Assembly (NCBI RefSeq): GCF_002967765.1
Contig: NZ_PUHY01000014.1
Span: 397,747-461,746 of the forward strand
From: Blastopirellula marina
GTDB taxonomy: Bacteria; Planctomycetota; Planctomycetia; Pirellulales; Pirellulaceae
Length of the DNA: 64,000 nt
Direction of reading: 5' to 3'
Shown here: positions 1 to 9,310 of the stretch, piece after piece
How positions within the stretch are numbered: position 1 is the stretch's first letter
How the letters are laid out: every line of letters begins with the position of its first letter
Position numbers and translations under genes: made by a program
The notes under the pieces: model-generated
Database searches by the model: none
What the model was told of the DNA's origin: nothing
Seen by the model: the letters and a program-made list of their open reading frames with translations, nothing else

Positions 1-1
1 T

Positions 2-640
2 GCACAAGGTAACTCGATTCAAGCGAAGACGGTGTCGCTGTTGGTGACCCCGAAGCAGGCTGAAATCCTGGTGTTGGCATCGAAGCTGGGTAGCCTCAGC
101 TTGTCGCTCCGTCCACCGGATGAATCGGGTGATGACGAAGCAGGCACCGCTGATGAAGCTACCATTCGCGAACTGCTGGGCGAAACGCTGAACGCCGATC
201 CACAACAAGACGACGATCCAGCACCTCAGCCACAAATGACCAAGAAGAATCCATCAAGCAACAGCTTCCTGGACTTCCTGAAGAATTCGCAAGCCGCGAT
301 GACCTCCACGACGGCCAAGCAAACCATGCCTGCTCCTGCGAAAGCGGAATGGACCATGGACCTGCTGAGCCCCAATGGTGTGCGTCGTTTTGAGTTCGGA
401 GACGATCAGCAGTTGCCGCAAGAAGTCAGCGCAGGCTCGACTCCTAGCGGGTACAACAACCCTGCTCCTGTCCCGACCCAATCGGCGAAGCTGCCGATGT
501 TGCCTTCCGGCACCACAGGACAGCCGACTTCATCGGATGAACCCACGCCCACTTCGGACGCGGATTCAAAAACACCTACACACGAAGATGGTTCCATGCC
601 AGCGGATCCAGATTCAGATTACGGACCGGACGCCGCCTAG
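2..640 (+). CDS. cpaB: CpaB/RcpC-type pilus assembly protein, 3' part
   Basis: The reading frame is open from the left edge, so the gene starts upstream of the window. The first residues (TVSLLVTPKQAEILVLASKLG) match the end of CpaB/RcpC proteins of tad pilus systems, which act in the periplasm with the secretin. After this come about 170 residues that are acidic and rich in Pro, Ser and Thr with no visible fold, longer than the usual CpaB tail. The secretin gene follows and the rest of the tad locus lies downstream in the same direction, which supports the call. The SAF domain would be in the missing part. Confidence 0.8.
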   Translation, partial: AQGNSIQAKTVSLLVTPKQAEILVLASKLGSLSLSLRPPDESGDDEAGTADEATIRELLGETLNADPQQDDDPAPQPQMTKKNPSSNSFLDFLKNSQAAMTSTTAKQTMPAPAKAEWTMDLLSPNGVRRFEFGDDQQLPQEVSAGSTPSGYNNPAPVPTQSAKLPMLPSGTTGQPTSSDEPTPTSDADSKTPTHEDGSMPADPDSDYGPDAA

Positions 641-699
641 TTACGTCCAGATTTTTCCACGGATTGGGAAATCGTTTTTCGGCGCAAGGAAAATCACGG

Positions 700-2370
700 A
701 TGATTATCATGCAACGCTTCGCGCGACATTTTGTCACGACTGCTGCTCTGTTGGCGTTTGCCGCGATTGGTGGCAACGCCCAGGCACAAAACGAGGCTCC
801 GGACGTCAATTTTCAAGTCGCCTCGCCCAATCAGCGACTTGAAATGATCGTCAACTCAAGCCGCATCTTCACCTTGGATGAAAAGATCCCCAAGGCTCAG
901 GTCAACAACCCGGACTTGTTGCGGTTGACGCCACTGTCGCCCAACAAGATTCAGGTTTCGGCCTTGAAACCAGGCGTCACGCAGGTGAATCTCTGGTCGG
1001 AAGATGGCAGCATCTTCACGGTCGACGTCATCGTGATCGGTGACGGACGCGAACTGCAAATGTTGTTGGAAAGTGAATTCCCCAACGCCACCATCAAGGT
1101 GCGTCCGTTGGCCAGCAGCGTGGTTCTTTCTGGTTTCGTCGATCGACCTGACGCGGTCAGCCGAATCGTCGCCATGGCCGAAGACTATTACCCACGTGTG
1201 ATCAACAACATCACCGTTGGTGGCGTGCAGCAGGTAATGCTGAAGACCAAGGTTTACGAAGTTTCGCGTACGAAGCTGCGGACCCTCGGTTTCGACTTCG
1301 CAGCCTACAGTGGCAACGACTTCTTCGTGTCCAGCATCAGCGGCATCATCTCGAGCGTTGCCGCTCAGACCGGACAGATCAGCACCAACGCTGCCGATAC
1401 GGTGACGTTTGGCGTGGTAGGCAACAACAGCTCGTTCTTCGGTTTCATCGAAGCATTGCGACGAAACGGTTTGACCAAGTTGCTGTCGGAACCAACCCTG
1501 ACCTCGGTCAGCGGTCGTCCGGCCAGCTTCCAGTCGGGCGGTGAAGTGCCGATTCAGGTTTCGTCCGGTTTGGGTACGACCTCGATCCAGTTTAAAGAGT
1601 ACGGTACCCGTGTCGACTTCGTGCCGATTGTCCTAGGAAATGGCAACATTCGCTTGGAAATCCGTCCATTGGTCAGCGAGCTAGACTACAGTGTCGCCGT
1701 CAACGGAACGCCCGGTTTGAAAACGCGTTGGGTCGATACCTCTGTCGAGATGAAAGCGGGGCAAACGCTTGCTCTGGCCGGTTTGATTCACGAAAAGATC
1801 GAAACGGAAAGCCTTGGTTTGCCTTACCTGGCCGACATTCCTTGGGCCGGTGCTGCTTTCCGCCGTGATCAAGATCGCCGCAACGAAGTGGAACTGCTGA
1901 TCGTGGTGACGCCTGAGTTGATCGGTGCGTTAGATCCGAGCGAAGAGCCATGTGCAAAGCCAGGCACGTCGAGCGGTTTGCTCAACGACACGGAATTGTA
2001 CTGGCGAGGTTACACCGAAGTTCCTAACTGTGGACCGAACGGTGGTGCGGCCAACTACAACGGGGGCATGATCGGTCCGACGGGCCCGAGTGCAATCGAA
2101 GGTGAGCTGATTCAGCCAGGTACACCGCTGATGGAAGTGCCCGCTCCGACTTCGGCACCAGCGATTGAGATGGGACCTGCCGCGATGCAGGGCGTTCATA
2201 CGCCGTCAGGGACACGCAGCCAGCCTGTGTCGATTTCACGGCCGGCTCCGCCAACGCGACCCGCTTCGGAGTTGCGGCCAACCACAGCACCTCCGGCTGC
2301 GTCCGCCCAGCCAATGGGGCCAATGCCCGCAATGATTGGTCCATCTGGGTATGACACGCTCAATTTTTAA
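700..2370 (+). CDS. cpaC: CpaC/RcpA-type outer-membrane secretin of the tad pilus
   Basis: Secretin forming the outer-membrane channel for the Flp/tad pilus. I chose the ATG at 700, with AAGGA nine bases upstream, over an in-frame TTG at 664; this gives 556 residues. A signal peptide ends near the AQA at residues 26-28. An N-terminal pilus-assembly domain (about 40-110) and a BON-like segment (about 110-170) precede the secretin core (about 170-410), which contains LTKLLSEPTLTSVSGRPASF and the late motif VVTPELI typical of type II/III secretins. The C-terminal 130 residues are rich in Pro, Ala and Gly and look disordered. It lies between cpaB and cpaE. Confidence 0.92.
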   Translation: MIIMQRFARHFVTTAALLAFAAIGGNAQAQNEAPDVNFQVASPNQRLEMIVNSSRIFTLDEKIPKAQVNNPDLLRLTPLSPNKIQVSALKPGVTQVNLWSEDGSIFTVDVIVIGDGRELQMLLESEFPNATIKVRPLASSVVLSGFVDRPDAVSRIVAMAEDYYPRVINNITVGGVQQVMLKTKVYEVSRTKLRTLGFDFAAYSGNDFFVSSISGIISSVAAQTGQISTNAADTVTFGVVGNNSSFFGFIEALRRNGLTKLLSEPTLTSVSGRPASFQSGGEVPIQVSSGLGTTSIQFKEYGTRVDFVPIVLGNGNIRLEIRPLVSELDYSVAVNGTPGLKTRWVDTSVEMKAGQTLALAGLIHEKIETESLGLPYLADIPWAGAAFRRDQDRRNEVELLIVVTPELIGALDPSEEPCAKPGTSSGLLNDTELYWRGYTEVPNCGPNGGAANYNGGMIGPTGPSAIEGELIQPGTPLMEVPAPTSAPAIEMGPAAMQGVHTPSGTRSQPVSISRPAPPTRPASELRPTTAPPAASAQPMGPMPAMIGPSGYDTLNF

Positions 2371-2464
2371 GACGGATGCACAGAATGCGTACTAGAGTTT
2401 CCTAAACCCATAAAGGGAAATCTCATCTCAAAGTCGCAGTCGTGTCAGGAAAGTAAAAATCGCC

Positions 2465-3712
2465 ATGAGTAATGTATTACGAGTCGCCCTGGTCGATCCG
2501 AAGGACTCATCGCGAGAAACGTTAAAATCGACCCTTCTGGGGATGGATATCGTATGGCTCGAGGCGGAGTGTTCGCGGTATGAATTCTTCGCCGATGTGG
2601 TAGGTCAGACGAATCCCGACATCGGGATCGTGGCAATCGACTCCGATCCCGATAAAGCAGTTCGCTTGATCCAAGAGGTTCACGAGAGCACGCCAGATTG
2701 CAGCATTCTGGTCGTTAGTGGTTCGAGCGACGGACAACTGATTCTTCGCGCGATGCGTGCCGGAGCGAAAGAGTTCCTGACGCAGCCGCTGAGCTTGGAA
2801 GATTTGGTCAGTGCCCTGGAGCGTATTGGGCACCAGCGTTTCGGCAAGGGAAACACCAAGTCTCGCAGCTGTAAGGTGATCACCGTTTGCGGCGCAACCG
2901 GTGGCGTCGGCGCGACCAGCTTGGCCGTGAATCTCGGCTGTATTCTGGCGAGCCGTGAAGAGAATAATGTCGCGCTGATCGATCTCGACTTGGCGTTGGG
3001 GGACAGCGACGTCTTCCTCGATACCATTCCTGATTACACGCTATTGGACGTTGCCCAAAATATTAAGCGTCTTGACTTCAATTTGCTGAAGCGATCGCTC
3101 ACTCGACACAGCAGCGGGTTGTACTTGTTGCCACGACCTGTGCAGCTGCAAGACGAAGCACCGATCACGCCCGATGACTTGACCCGTGTGATTGGCCTGA
3201 TGAAAGCCACCTTCACGCATTTGATCATCGACACATCGAAGTCGTATTCGTCGCTCGATATGGTGGCGATGAAAGAAGCTCAGATCAACTTAATGACGAT
3301 TCAGCTTGACTTACCATGTCTGCGTAACGTCGTCCGCTTGATGATGAGCTTTGGTGAAGTCGATGGCCTGAAAGAGAAGACCAAGGTCATCGTCAACCGC
3401 GTCGGTCTCGACAACGGCGAGATCAGTTTGAAGAAAGCGCAAGAGACGATCGGCAGCGAGATCTATTGGCAGATTCCGAACGAGTACCGAGTGATGGTCG
3501 AAGTTCGCAATAACGGTGTGCCGTTGATCGAGCAAGCTCCGCGCGCAGGAATTACGCAAGCCCTCGTCGGTTTAGCCGAGTCGCTTTCTGGCGATGGCTC
3601 GAAGAAGGCGAACGCTGGCAAATCGGGCCTTGGCCGCTGGTTTGGTTTCCTGTCGTCAAAGAACGAAAAAGCCGCTAAGTCGGAAGAATCTGAAGCGTCG
3701 GCAACCGAGTAG
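2465..3712 (+). CDS. cpaE: CpaE/TadZ-like ATPase with receiver-like N-terminus
   Basis: 415 residues. Residues 1 to about 125 look like a response-regulator receiver fold (VALVDPKDSSRETLKSTL at the start, a VVSG strand, then AGAKEFLTQPLS), as in TadZ/CpaE proteins, where this domain helps localise the pilus machine. A MinD/ParA-type ATPase domain follows, with a deviant Walker A motif ATGGVGATS near residues 143-151 and LIDLDLALGDSD after it. The C-terminal 35 residues are charged and low in complexity. Family knowledge places it at the cell pole or pilus site, interacting with the CpaF ATPase encoded next. Confidence 0.9.
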   Translation: MSNVLRVALVDPKDSSRETLKSTLLGMDIVWLEAECSRYEFFADVVGQTNPDIGIVAIDSDPDKAVRLIQEVHESTPDCSILVVSGSSDGQLILRAMRAGAKEFLTQPLSLEDLVSALERIGHQRFGKGNTKSRSCKVITVCGATGGVGATSLAVNLGCILASREENNVALIDLDLALGDSDVFLDTIPDYTLLDVAQNIKRLDFNLLKRSLTRHSSGLYLLPRPVQLQDEAPITPDDLTRVIGLMKATFTHLIIDTSKSYSSLDMVAMKEAQINLMTIQLDLPCLRNVVRLMMSFGEVDGLKEKTKVIVNRVGLDNGEISLKKAQETIGSEIYWQIPNEYRVMVEVRNNGVPLIEQAPRAGITQALVGLAESLSGDGSKKANAGKSGLGRWFGFLSSKNEKAAKSEESEASATE

Positions 3713-4024
3713 TGGTTGCCGCATCAACGAACGTGGATTATCTCGCCCAATCCGCTCATGTTGTAACGACCGTACATTCCGTGCGGTTTGCCAAATTCTA
3801 AACTTCCACGCTCTCGCGCAAGTTTACGTGAGCTATGTTTTCAGGGACCGTCGCGTAGCCCTTGCTTGGCCCGGTCCTTATCTCCTTGGGTAGCTCAACT
3901 CCGGCGATCTCGCTGCACCGATGCGGCATGCTGATGGCCCGGCAATCTGTGTTCCACCCGATGTGATGCGATAAGCAAGCAAGGGAAGTCAGGGCTGTAC
4001 TCAAGTAGACGAAGGAATCGGATC
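3713..4024. other. 312-base gap inside the tad locus
   Basis: No convincing gene. An open frame running through it is out of frame with cpaE and has no recognisable product. The end of the gap carries AAGGA at 4012-4016, eight bases before the cpaF start. The size of the gap between two normally adjacent tad genes suggests a promoter or regulatory leader here, but I could not identify a clear -35/-10 pair. Confidence 0.4.
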
Positions 4025-5344
4025 ATGCGACCAACGGTATCGGATCCCAAAGCATCGAACTCCAAACAGGCAGAATTCGAGAACCTGAAGCGGAAGATCC
4101 ACGGCAAACTCGTGGACAAGCTCGACCTTTCCAAAATTGGTGAATTGGAAGGGGATGTTCTGCGACGTGAAATTCGTTTAGTCGTCGAGCACCTGTGCGA
4201 TACCGAAGAGACTCTGCTCAACCGCACCGAACGCGAGCGTTTAATTGAAGAGGTCTTAGACGAAACATTCGGTCTTGGTCCACTGGAACTGCTGCTGAAG
4301 GATCACGGGATCAGCGATATTCTGATCAACGGCCCTCACCAGATTTACTGCGAAAAGGGCGGTAAGCTCGAACTGAGTAGCGTCAAGTTTCGCGATAACG
4401 AACACTTGCTGCAGATCATCGATCGTATCGTATCGAAGGTAGGACGGCGCGTCGACGAAACCTGCCCGATGGTCGACGCGCGGCTTCCTGACGGGTCGCG
4501 TTTTAACGCAATCATTCCGCCGCTGGCCCTTGATGGAGCGGCGGTTTCTATTCGTAGATTCGGTTCCAATCCGCTGAAATTGGAAGACCTGCTCAACTAC
4601 AAGGCGTTCACGCCAGAAATGGTGATGCTACTGGAAGGTGCCATCAAGGCTCGCTTGAACATCATCATCTCCGGTGGTACGGGCTCTGGTAAAACGACGT
4701 TGCTCAATACGCTCTCCAGCTTCATTAGCGGTGCCGAGCGTATCGTCACAATCGAAGACGCGGCGGAACTTCAGCTGCAGCAGGAACACGTCGTTCGCCT
4801 GGAAACGCGTCCGCCGAATGTGGAAGGGAAGGGGGGCGTTACCGCGACCGACCTGGTGAAAAACGCCCTGCGTATGCGTCCTGAACGAATCATCATCGGT
4901 GAGTGTCGTGGTGCCGAAACGCTCGATATGTTGCAGGCCATGAATACGGGTCACGAAGGTTCGATGACCACGATCCACAGTAATACACCGCGTGACGCGA
5001 TTGCCCGTATCGAAACGCTGATTTCGATGTCTGGCTTTGAACTGCCCGTGAAAGCAATGCGTCAGCAAATCGCGAGCGCCGTCGACCTGATTATTCAAGC
5101 CAACCGTTTGCAAGGTGGTCCGCGTCGTGTGACCCACATCACCGAAGTGATCGGTATGGAGCAGGAAACGGTCGTGATGCAAGACATTTATCGTTACGAG
5201 CAGTCGGGTATCGATGAAACAGGTCGCGCACGTGGCCGCTTCATCTCGACGGGTGTTCGCCCCAACTTCATGGAACGTCTCGAATCGGCGGGTGTTCGCC
5301 TGCCGGCAAGTGCATTCCGTGAACGAATGATGCTCGAAGATTAA
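4025..5344 (+). CDS. cpaF: CpaF/TadA-type secretion ATPase
   Basis: 439 residues, the usual length for CpaF/TadA, the cytoplasmic hexameric ATPase that powers Flp pilus assembly. An N-terminal domain contains the family motif [10 protein letters not shown] and ISDILINGP. The catalytic domain has a Walker A motif GGTGSGKTT near residues 217-225, [16 protein letters not shown] (Walker B region) and the histidine-box segment [13 protein letters not shown]. The start has AAGGA at 4012-4016. It is followed after 24 bases by tadB. Confidence 0.95.
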   Translation: MRPTVSDPKASNSKQAEFENLKRKIHGKLVDKLDLSKIGELEGDVLRREIRLVVEHLCDTEETLLNRTERERLIEEVLDETFGLGPLELLLKDHGISDILINGPHQIYCEKGGKLELSSVKFRDNEHLLQIIDRIVSKVGRRVDETCPMVDARLPDGSRFNAIIPPLALDGAAVSIRRFGSNPLKLEDLLNYKAFTPEMVMLLEGAIKARLNIIISGGTGSGKTTLLNTLSSFISGAERIVTIEDAAELQLQQEHVVRLETRPPNVEGKGGVTATDLVKNALRMRPERIIIGECRGAETLDMLQAMNTGHEGSMTTIHSNTPRDAIARIETLISMSGFELPVKAMRQQIASAVDLIIQANRLQGGPRRVTHITEVIGMEQETVVMQDIYRYEQSGIDETGRARGRFISTGVRPNFMERLESAGVRLPASAFRERMMLED

Positions 5345-5368
5345 CTCGGAAAAGGTAGAGAAGCGATC

Positions 5369-6331
5369 ATGTTGACGCTAGTAGTCCTGATTACGGTATT
5401 CGTCGGCGTCGCCACTTTGGTAGGCGCCGTAGCGCTCTTGTTTCGTGGGGATTCCAACCCGGAGATTGAAGGGCGATTAGAGATTCTGACTGGCAAGGGG
5501 AAAGCCGAGCCAGGCAAGAAGGATCAGCAAGGTGGGATCCTAAGTCGCCCCGAAGAGAACGGCGGTGCGCTCGAGGACTTTATCGCAAACTACTTCAATT
5601 TGCGGTTGTACCTTGATCAAGCGGCAATGGACACATCGGTTGCTAACTTCATTTTGCTGACCGCTGGTTTGGCTGGTGGTGCCGCAGTGGTTCCTTTCCT
5701 GCTGGGGTTGCCGTTTTATGTCGGCCCGATGTTGGCAGTCTTGTTTGGCGTCGGACCCTTGGCGTACATCTGGTACAAGCGTGGCAAACGCTTGGCCAAG
5801 TTCGGCGAACAACTGCCGGACGCCCTGGAACTGATTGCCCGTGCTTTACGGGCAGGTCATAGCTTGGGTGCCGGGTTTCACCTGGTAAGCGAAGAAATGC
5901 TCGACCCGATTGGTGGCGAGTTCCGCAAGGTGTTCGAGTCGCAGAACTTGGGTGTGCCTCTGGAAGAAGCGATTCTGATCATGACCGATCGCGTGCCGAA
6001 CCTCGACTTGAAGTTCTTTGGTACGGCGGTCATTCTGCAGCGTCAGACGGGTGGTGACCTTGCCGAAATTCTTGACAAAATCGGTCGACTCGTGCGTCAA
6101 CGGATGGAACTGTTCGGCCAAATTCAAGCTCTTACGGGTGAAGGTCGTATCTCAGGCATCGTGCTGTTGGGTATGCCTCCGGCATTGTTCGGTGTGATGT
6201 GGTACTTGAACCCCGGGTACGTGATGACATTGTTCACCGATCCGTTGGGACAAAAGATGTTAGCTGGTGCCGTCGTGATGCAATTGATCGGGGCCTGGGT
6301 CATTAAGAAAATTATCGATATCAAGGTGTAG
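5369..6331 (+). CDS. tadB: TadB-like inner-membrane platform protein (type II secretion F family)
   Basis: 320 residues. One N-terminal membrane helix (about 2-27), a cytoplasmic loop, a pair of membrane helices around 90-130, the T2SSF core with LPDALELIARALRAGHSLGAGF and QRQTGGDLAEIL, and two C-terminal helices. This is the TadB layout; the protein forms the platform for the pilus ATPase. It starts 24 bases after cpaF with GGTAGAG upstream and is followed by tadC after 2 bases, so the three are almost surely cotranscribed. Confidence 0.93.
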   Translation: MLTLVVLITVFVGVATLVGAVALLFRGDSNPEIEGRLEILTGKGKAEPGKKDQQGGILSRPEENGGALEDFIANYFNLRLYLDQAAMDTSVANFILLTAGLAGGAAVVPFLLGLPFYVGPMLAVLFGVGPLAYIWYKRGKRLAKFGEQLPDALELIARALRAGHSLGAGFHLVSEEMLDPIGGEFRKVFESQNLGVPLEEAILIMTDRVPNLDLKFFGTAVILQRQTGGDLAEILDKIGRLVRQRMELFGQIQALTGEGRISGIVLLGMPPALFGVMWYLNPGYVMTLFTDPLGQKMLAGAVVMQLIGAWVIKKIIDIKV

Positions 6332-6333
6332 CC

Positions 6334-7302
6334 ATGTTTGAATCCGGAACCAACGGCGTCTTGATCATCGCGGTAGCTGTGTTTGGGCTGATCGCCACCG
6401 GGATTTATTTCCTGGCCGACATGCTTTTCAAAGACAATAGCCGTGCCGAGGACCGCCTGGAAGGACTGAAAGACCCTTATCAGCGAAGTGGTCGGAGTGA
6501 AAAAAGTGGCAAGGGTGGAGCTTTGGGAAAGGTCTTGGAAAAGGCCTCGCCCGCAATGGCCAAACCTCTTCAGCCCACGAATGAAAAAGACGCTAACAAG
6601 CTGAAAGATAAGTTGTCGTACGCTGGCTTCCGGAGCGAAGCAGCACCGACCACGTTCCTCGGTTTGAAGTTTGCTGGGCTGGTCTGCGGTCTGCTTTTAG
6701 GCGGCGGAACGTTTATGCTGCTTGGCGACTTCTCGCTGTTTGGCATTTTGAAGGCAGGGCTTGTGTTGGGCTTCTTCTTCTACTTGCCCGAAGTGGGCTT
6801 GTGGTACTTAGGGAAGACTCGCAAAGAACAGATCTTCCGCGGTTTGCCGGATGCACTCGACTTGATGGTCGTTTGTGTCGAAGCAGGTCTTGGTCTCGAT
6901 CAGGCTATGCGACGCGTGGCAGAAGAAATGAAGAAGACCTACCGCGTCATCGCCGAAGAGTTCGGCATGTGTAACTTTCAGTTGCAGATGGGCCGGGCTC
7001 GTGTCGATGTGCTGCACGAACTTGGTCAGCGAACGGGTGTCGAAGATCTACGTTCACTTGCGGCCATTCTGATCCAAGCCGATAAGTTTGGTTCGAGCGT
7101 CGCCCAGGCCCTTCGCGTGCAGAGTGATGCAATGCGAACACGTCGTCGTCAGATCGCGGAAGAGAAAGCTGCCAAGACGGCGGTGAAGATGATCTTCCCT
7201 CTGGTGTTCTTCATCTTCCCCGGCATCTTCGTGGTGCTTGTCGGACCAGCTGCTATCACAGTGGTTCGCGAGATGCTACCAATGATGGCGGCAAACTCGT
7301 AG
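6334..7302 (+). CDS. tadC: TadC-like inner-membrane platform protein (type II secretion F family)
   Basis: 322 residues, paralogous to TadB. An N-terminal membrane helix is followed by a charged linker, two helices around 108-150, the T2SSF core (LPDALDLMVVCVEAGLGLDQA, then LAAILIQADKFGSSVAQAL) and a C-terminal pair of helices. It starts 2 bases after tadB and ends just before a strong terminator, so it is the last gene of the core tad transcription unit. Confidence 0.93.
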   Translation: MFESGTNGVLIIAVAVFGLIATGIYFLADMLFKDNSRAEDRLEGLKDPYQRSGRSEKSGKGGALGKVLEKASPAMAKPLQPTNEKDANKLKDKLSYAGFRSEAAPTTFLGLKFAGLVCGLLLGGGTFMLLGDFSLFGILKAGLVLGFFFYLPEVGLWYLGKTRKEQIFRGLPDALDLMVVCVEAGLGLDQAMRRVAEEMKKTYRVIAEEFGMCNFQLQMGRARVDVLHELGQRTGVEDLRSLAAILIQADKFGSSVAQALRVQSDAMRTRRRQIAEEKAAKTAVKMIFPLVFFIFPGIFVVLVGPAAITVVREMLPMMAANS

Positions 7303-7336
7303 GGTTGCTGCGAGTTTAACGATTCTAACTCTCATG

Positions 7337-7377
7337 ACGGCCAGGTCGACACAAGTGTTGACCTGGCTGTTTTGTTG
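7337..7377 (+). terminator. Rho-independent terminator after tadC
   Basis: Long hairpin with left arm 7337-7352 and right arm 7355-7370, a 2-base centre and only wobble imperfections, followed by TGTTTTGTT. It lies 35 bases after the tadC stop and closes the tad unit. Confidence 0.8.
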
Positions 7378-7465
7378 TCGATGCATTCTCTGAACGAGAA
7401 TAGCGCGCCTCAGGTCAGCAGAGGCGCATGGATCCCCGGCGAGAACCCACGGAAGGCGGCCACGC

Positions 7466-8002
7466 ATGAAGATCGGCAACCTATTTACCAAATCTATTTT
7501 GGCGACACTCCTCTTCTGCTCAGTCAGCCAAGCGGGTTGGAACGAATTCTGGGATCGAGTGCACATCGACTACGCCCGCAACAAGTGCTGGCCTTCACCA
7601 TTCGTCGAACAAGACCGAGCCTCAGTTCGCAACTACTTTGCGACAATGACCGCGTCTGGCATTCGCTTACAAAATACGCTGGGTGATCACTTCTTTGAGC
7701 CAGCCAACAATGACATCGTGTTGACACCAGCGGGCAAGCTGAAGGTTCGGCAGATTCTGATGTCGGCCGAAGATCGTCGTATGATCTTTGTGATGCGTGG
7801 CCTGACTGAGGAAGAAACCAATGTCCGCATCGCCGCTGTGCAAACCGCGATGCAGGAGTTGGTCGGCAACGCAGATGCCACCGAAGTACTGGTCAGCCCC
7901 AACCAACCGATTGGTCGTTCGGCTGATTACATCGACGACGTCTACCGCCGCGAGCGTGCCACGATCCCCGCTCCGCGGTTGCCTTCGAACGCAGACGGCT
8001 AG
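7466..8002 (+). CDS. Exported protein of unknown function
   Basis: 178 residues. A signal peptide is clear at residues 1-23 (basic start, hydrophobic stretch, then SQAG). The mature part contains a segment MSAEDRRMIFVMRGLTEEET, followed by a mixed alpha/beta pattern that vaguely recalls OmpA-like or other periplasmic modules, but no family can be assigned. GGAAGG lies upstream of the ATG. It sits between the tad terminator and the TadD-like gene, so a role connected with the pilus or envelope is possible but only an inference from position. Confidence 0.75.
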   Translation: MKIGNLFTKSILATLLFCSVSQAGWNEFWDRVHIDYARNKCWPSPFVEQDRASVRNYFATMTASGIRLQNTLGDHFFEPANNDIVLTPAGKLKVRQILMSAEDRRMIFVMRGLTEEETNVRIAAVQTAMQELVGNADATEVLVSPNQPIGRSADYIDDVYRRERATIPAPRLPSNADG

Positions 8003-8216
8003 TCATATCTGCCAATCCTCGCCTAGGCACCCCCGATACGGACCGTGCCAGGCATCGTGGTTAGCGCAAAACGCTAGAGAGTTGCGTATTGAAATGCCGA
8101 TGCAATGAAAGGAAGAACTATTCATTGCAGACTGCCCTTTTGCTAGCGGGGCATCGGCAGACGAACCCAAACCAGTGCATGGAGGCAATGGTCCGCAAGG
8201 GCCCTGCAAGGGATCG

Positions 8217-9284
8217 ATGCGAAAGACTATCGCGAAAAGCGTTTTGAAAACCTGCACGCGTGAATTGCTTTGTGCCGGCTTGGCGGTCCATGCCGTGGTC
8301 GTTGTACCGACCTTGGCTTTGGGGGCAGAACGGCCGAAACCGATTCACCAGGTCAGTCGTATTTCTTCGGAAAGCACTGGGGAAAGCAAGTTTCGTCTGA
8401 TTCAATTCTCAGGCGAAGGGGAATCGTCGGACAATTCGATCACGTCGGCATTCAAGAAGGCCGGAAGCTCGATTTCTGGCTTCTTCACACCAAGCACGTC
8501 CCCGACACCAGCCGCCCATGAGCCGAAGGTCGCGGATGACGATCCGATCAGCCTCTCGAACATGCCGGAAGAAGTAAACGCCGAAGTTTACATGAACGCC
8601 GCGCGCATGATGGAGAACGGCGGCAACTTCGAGGCCGCCGAACGCCAGTACAAAACCTGCTTGGAGAAGTTTCCTAAGCATCGTCTGGCCTTGATCAGCT
8701 ATGGCCGCCTACTGCACCGTACCAATCGCTTGGAAGACGCTCTTTCGACCTACGAAAAAGCCGCTAAGCAGTATCCAGAAGATGCGACCATCAGCAACGA
8801 TCTTGGCTTGTGCCTGGCACGCATGGGACGCAAAGACGAGGCGATGGAGAAGTTCCACAAGGCGACATTGATCGCACCGGAAGATCCTCGCTATCGTAAC
8901 AACCTGGCGATGATCCTGGTCGACTCAGGTCGCAACGACGAAGCGTTGTCGCAGCTGACCTACGCACATGGGAAATCGAAGGGACAGTACAATCTTGGCT
9001 TCCTGTTGTATCGCAAAGGGGACAACGCCGGAGCGACTTCCGCATTCCGCGCTGCCTTGGCCGCGGACGCTTCGCTGAAACCAGCCGAACAGATGCTCAT
9101 TCGGATCCAAGGAGAACGACCGAGCGAACCTGAAATGGTGCCCGCCCAGAGCAAGACGATGTTCATCAGCGATCAGCCGCAGAATAACCCGGTTCGCACC
9201 GTGGCGCCACCTGCACCCGAATCGAACAAGATTCCGCCTGCTCCGGAACTGGAGCCACCACGCTTGTTGCCTCCAGTCAACTAA
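8217..9284 (+). CDS. Secreted TPR protein, TadD-like
   Basis: 355 residues from the ATG at 8217, which has AAGGGA close upstream; an in-frame GTG at 8175 would add an unlikely Gly/Pro-rich start. A membrane or signal segment lies at about residues 12-35. Four to five TPR units follow (about 120-290), for example MMENGGNFEAAERQYKTCLE and NRLEDALSTYEKAAKQYPED. The tail is proline-rich. TPR proteins called TadD commonly accompany tad loci, and this is the last gene after tadC, but a terminator and another gene intervene, so the link to the pilus is not certain. Confidence 0.8.
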   Translation: MRKTIAKSVLKTCTRELLCAGLAVHAVVVVPTLALGAERPKPIHQVSRISSESTGESKFRLIQFSGEGESSDNSITSAFKKAGSSISGFFTPSTSPTPAAHEPKVADDDPISLSNMPEEVNAEVYMNAARMMENGGNFEAAERQYKTCLEKFPKHRLALISYGRLLHRTNRLEDALSTYEKAAKQYPEDATISNDLGLCLARMGRKDEAMEKFHKATLIAPEDPRYRNNLAMILVDSGRNDEALSQLTYAHGKSKGQYNLGFLLYRKGDNAGATSAFRAALAADASLKPAEQMLIRIQGERPSEPEMVPAQSKTMFISDQPQNNPVRTVAPPAPESNKIPPAPELEPPRLLPPVN

Positions 9285-9310
9285 GGCATTGGTTCCGAGG
9301 CTGCGAGTGG

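Noticed and set aside
4628..5182. 184-codon open frame antisense to cpaF
   Set aside because: It overlaps conserved ATPase motifs on the other strand and shows no recognisable product.
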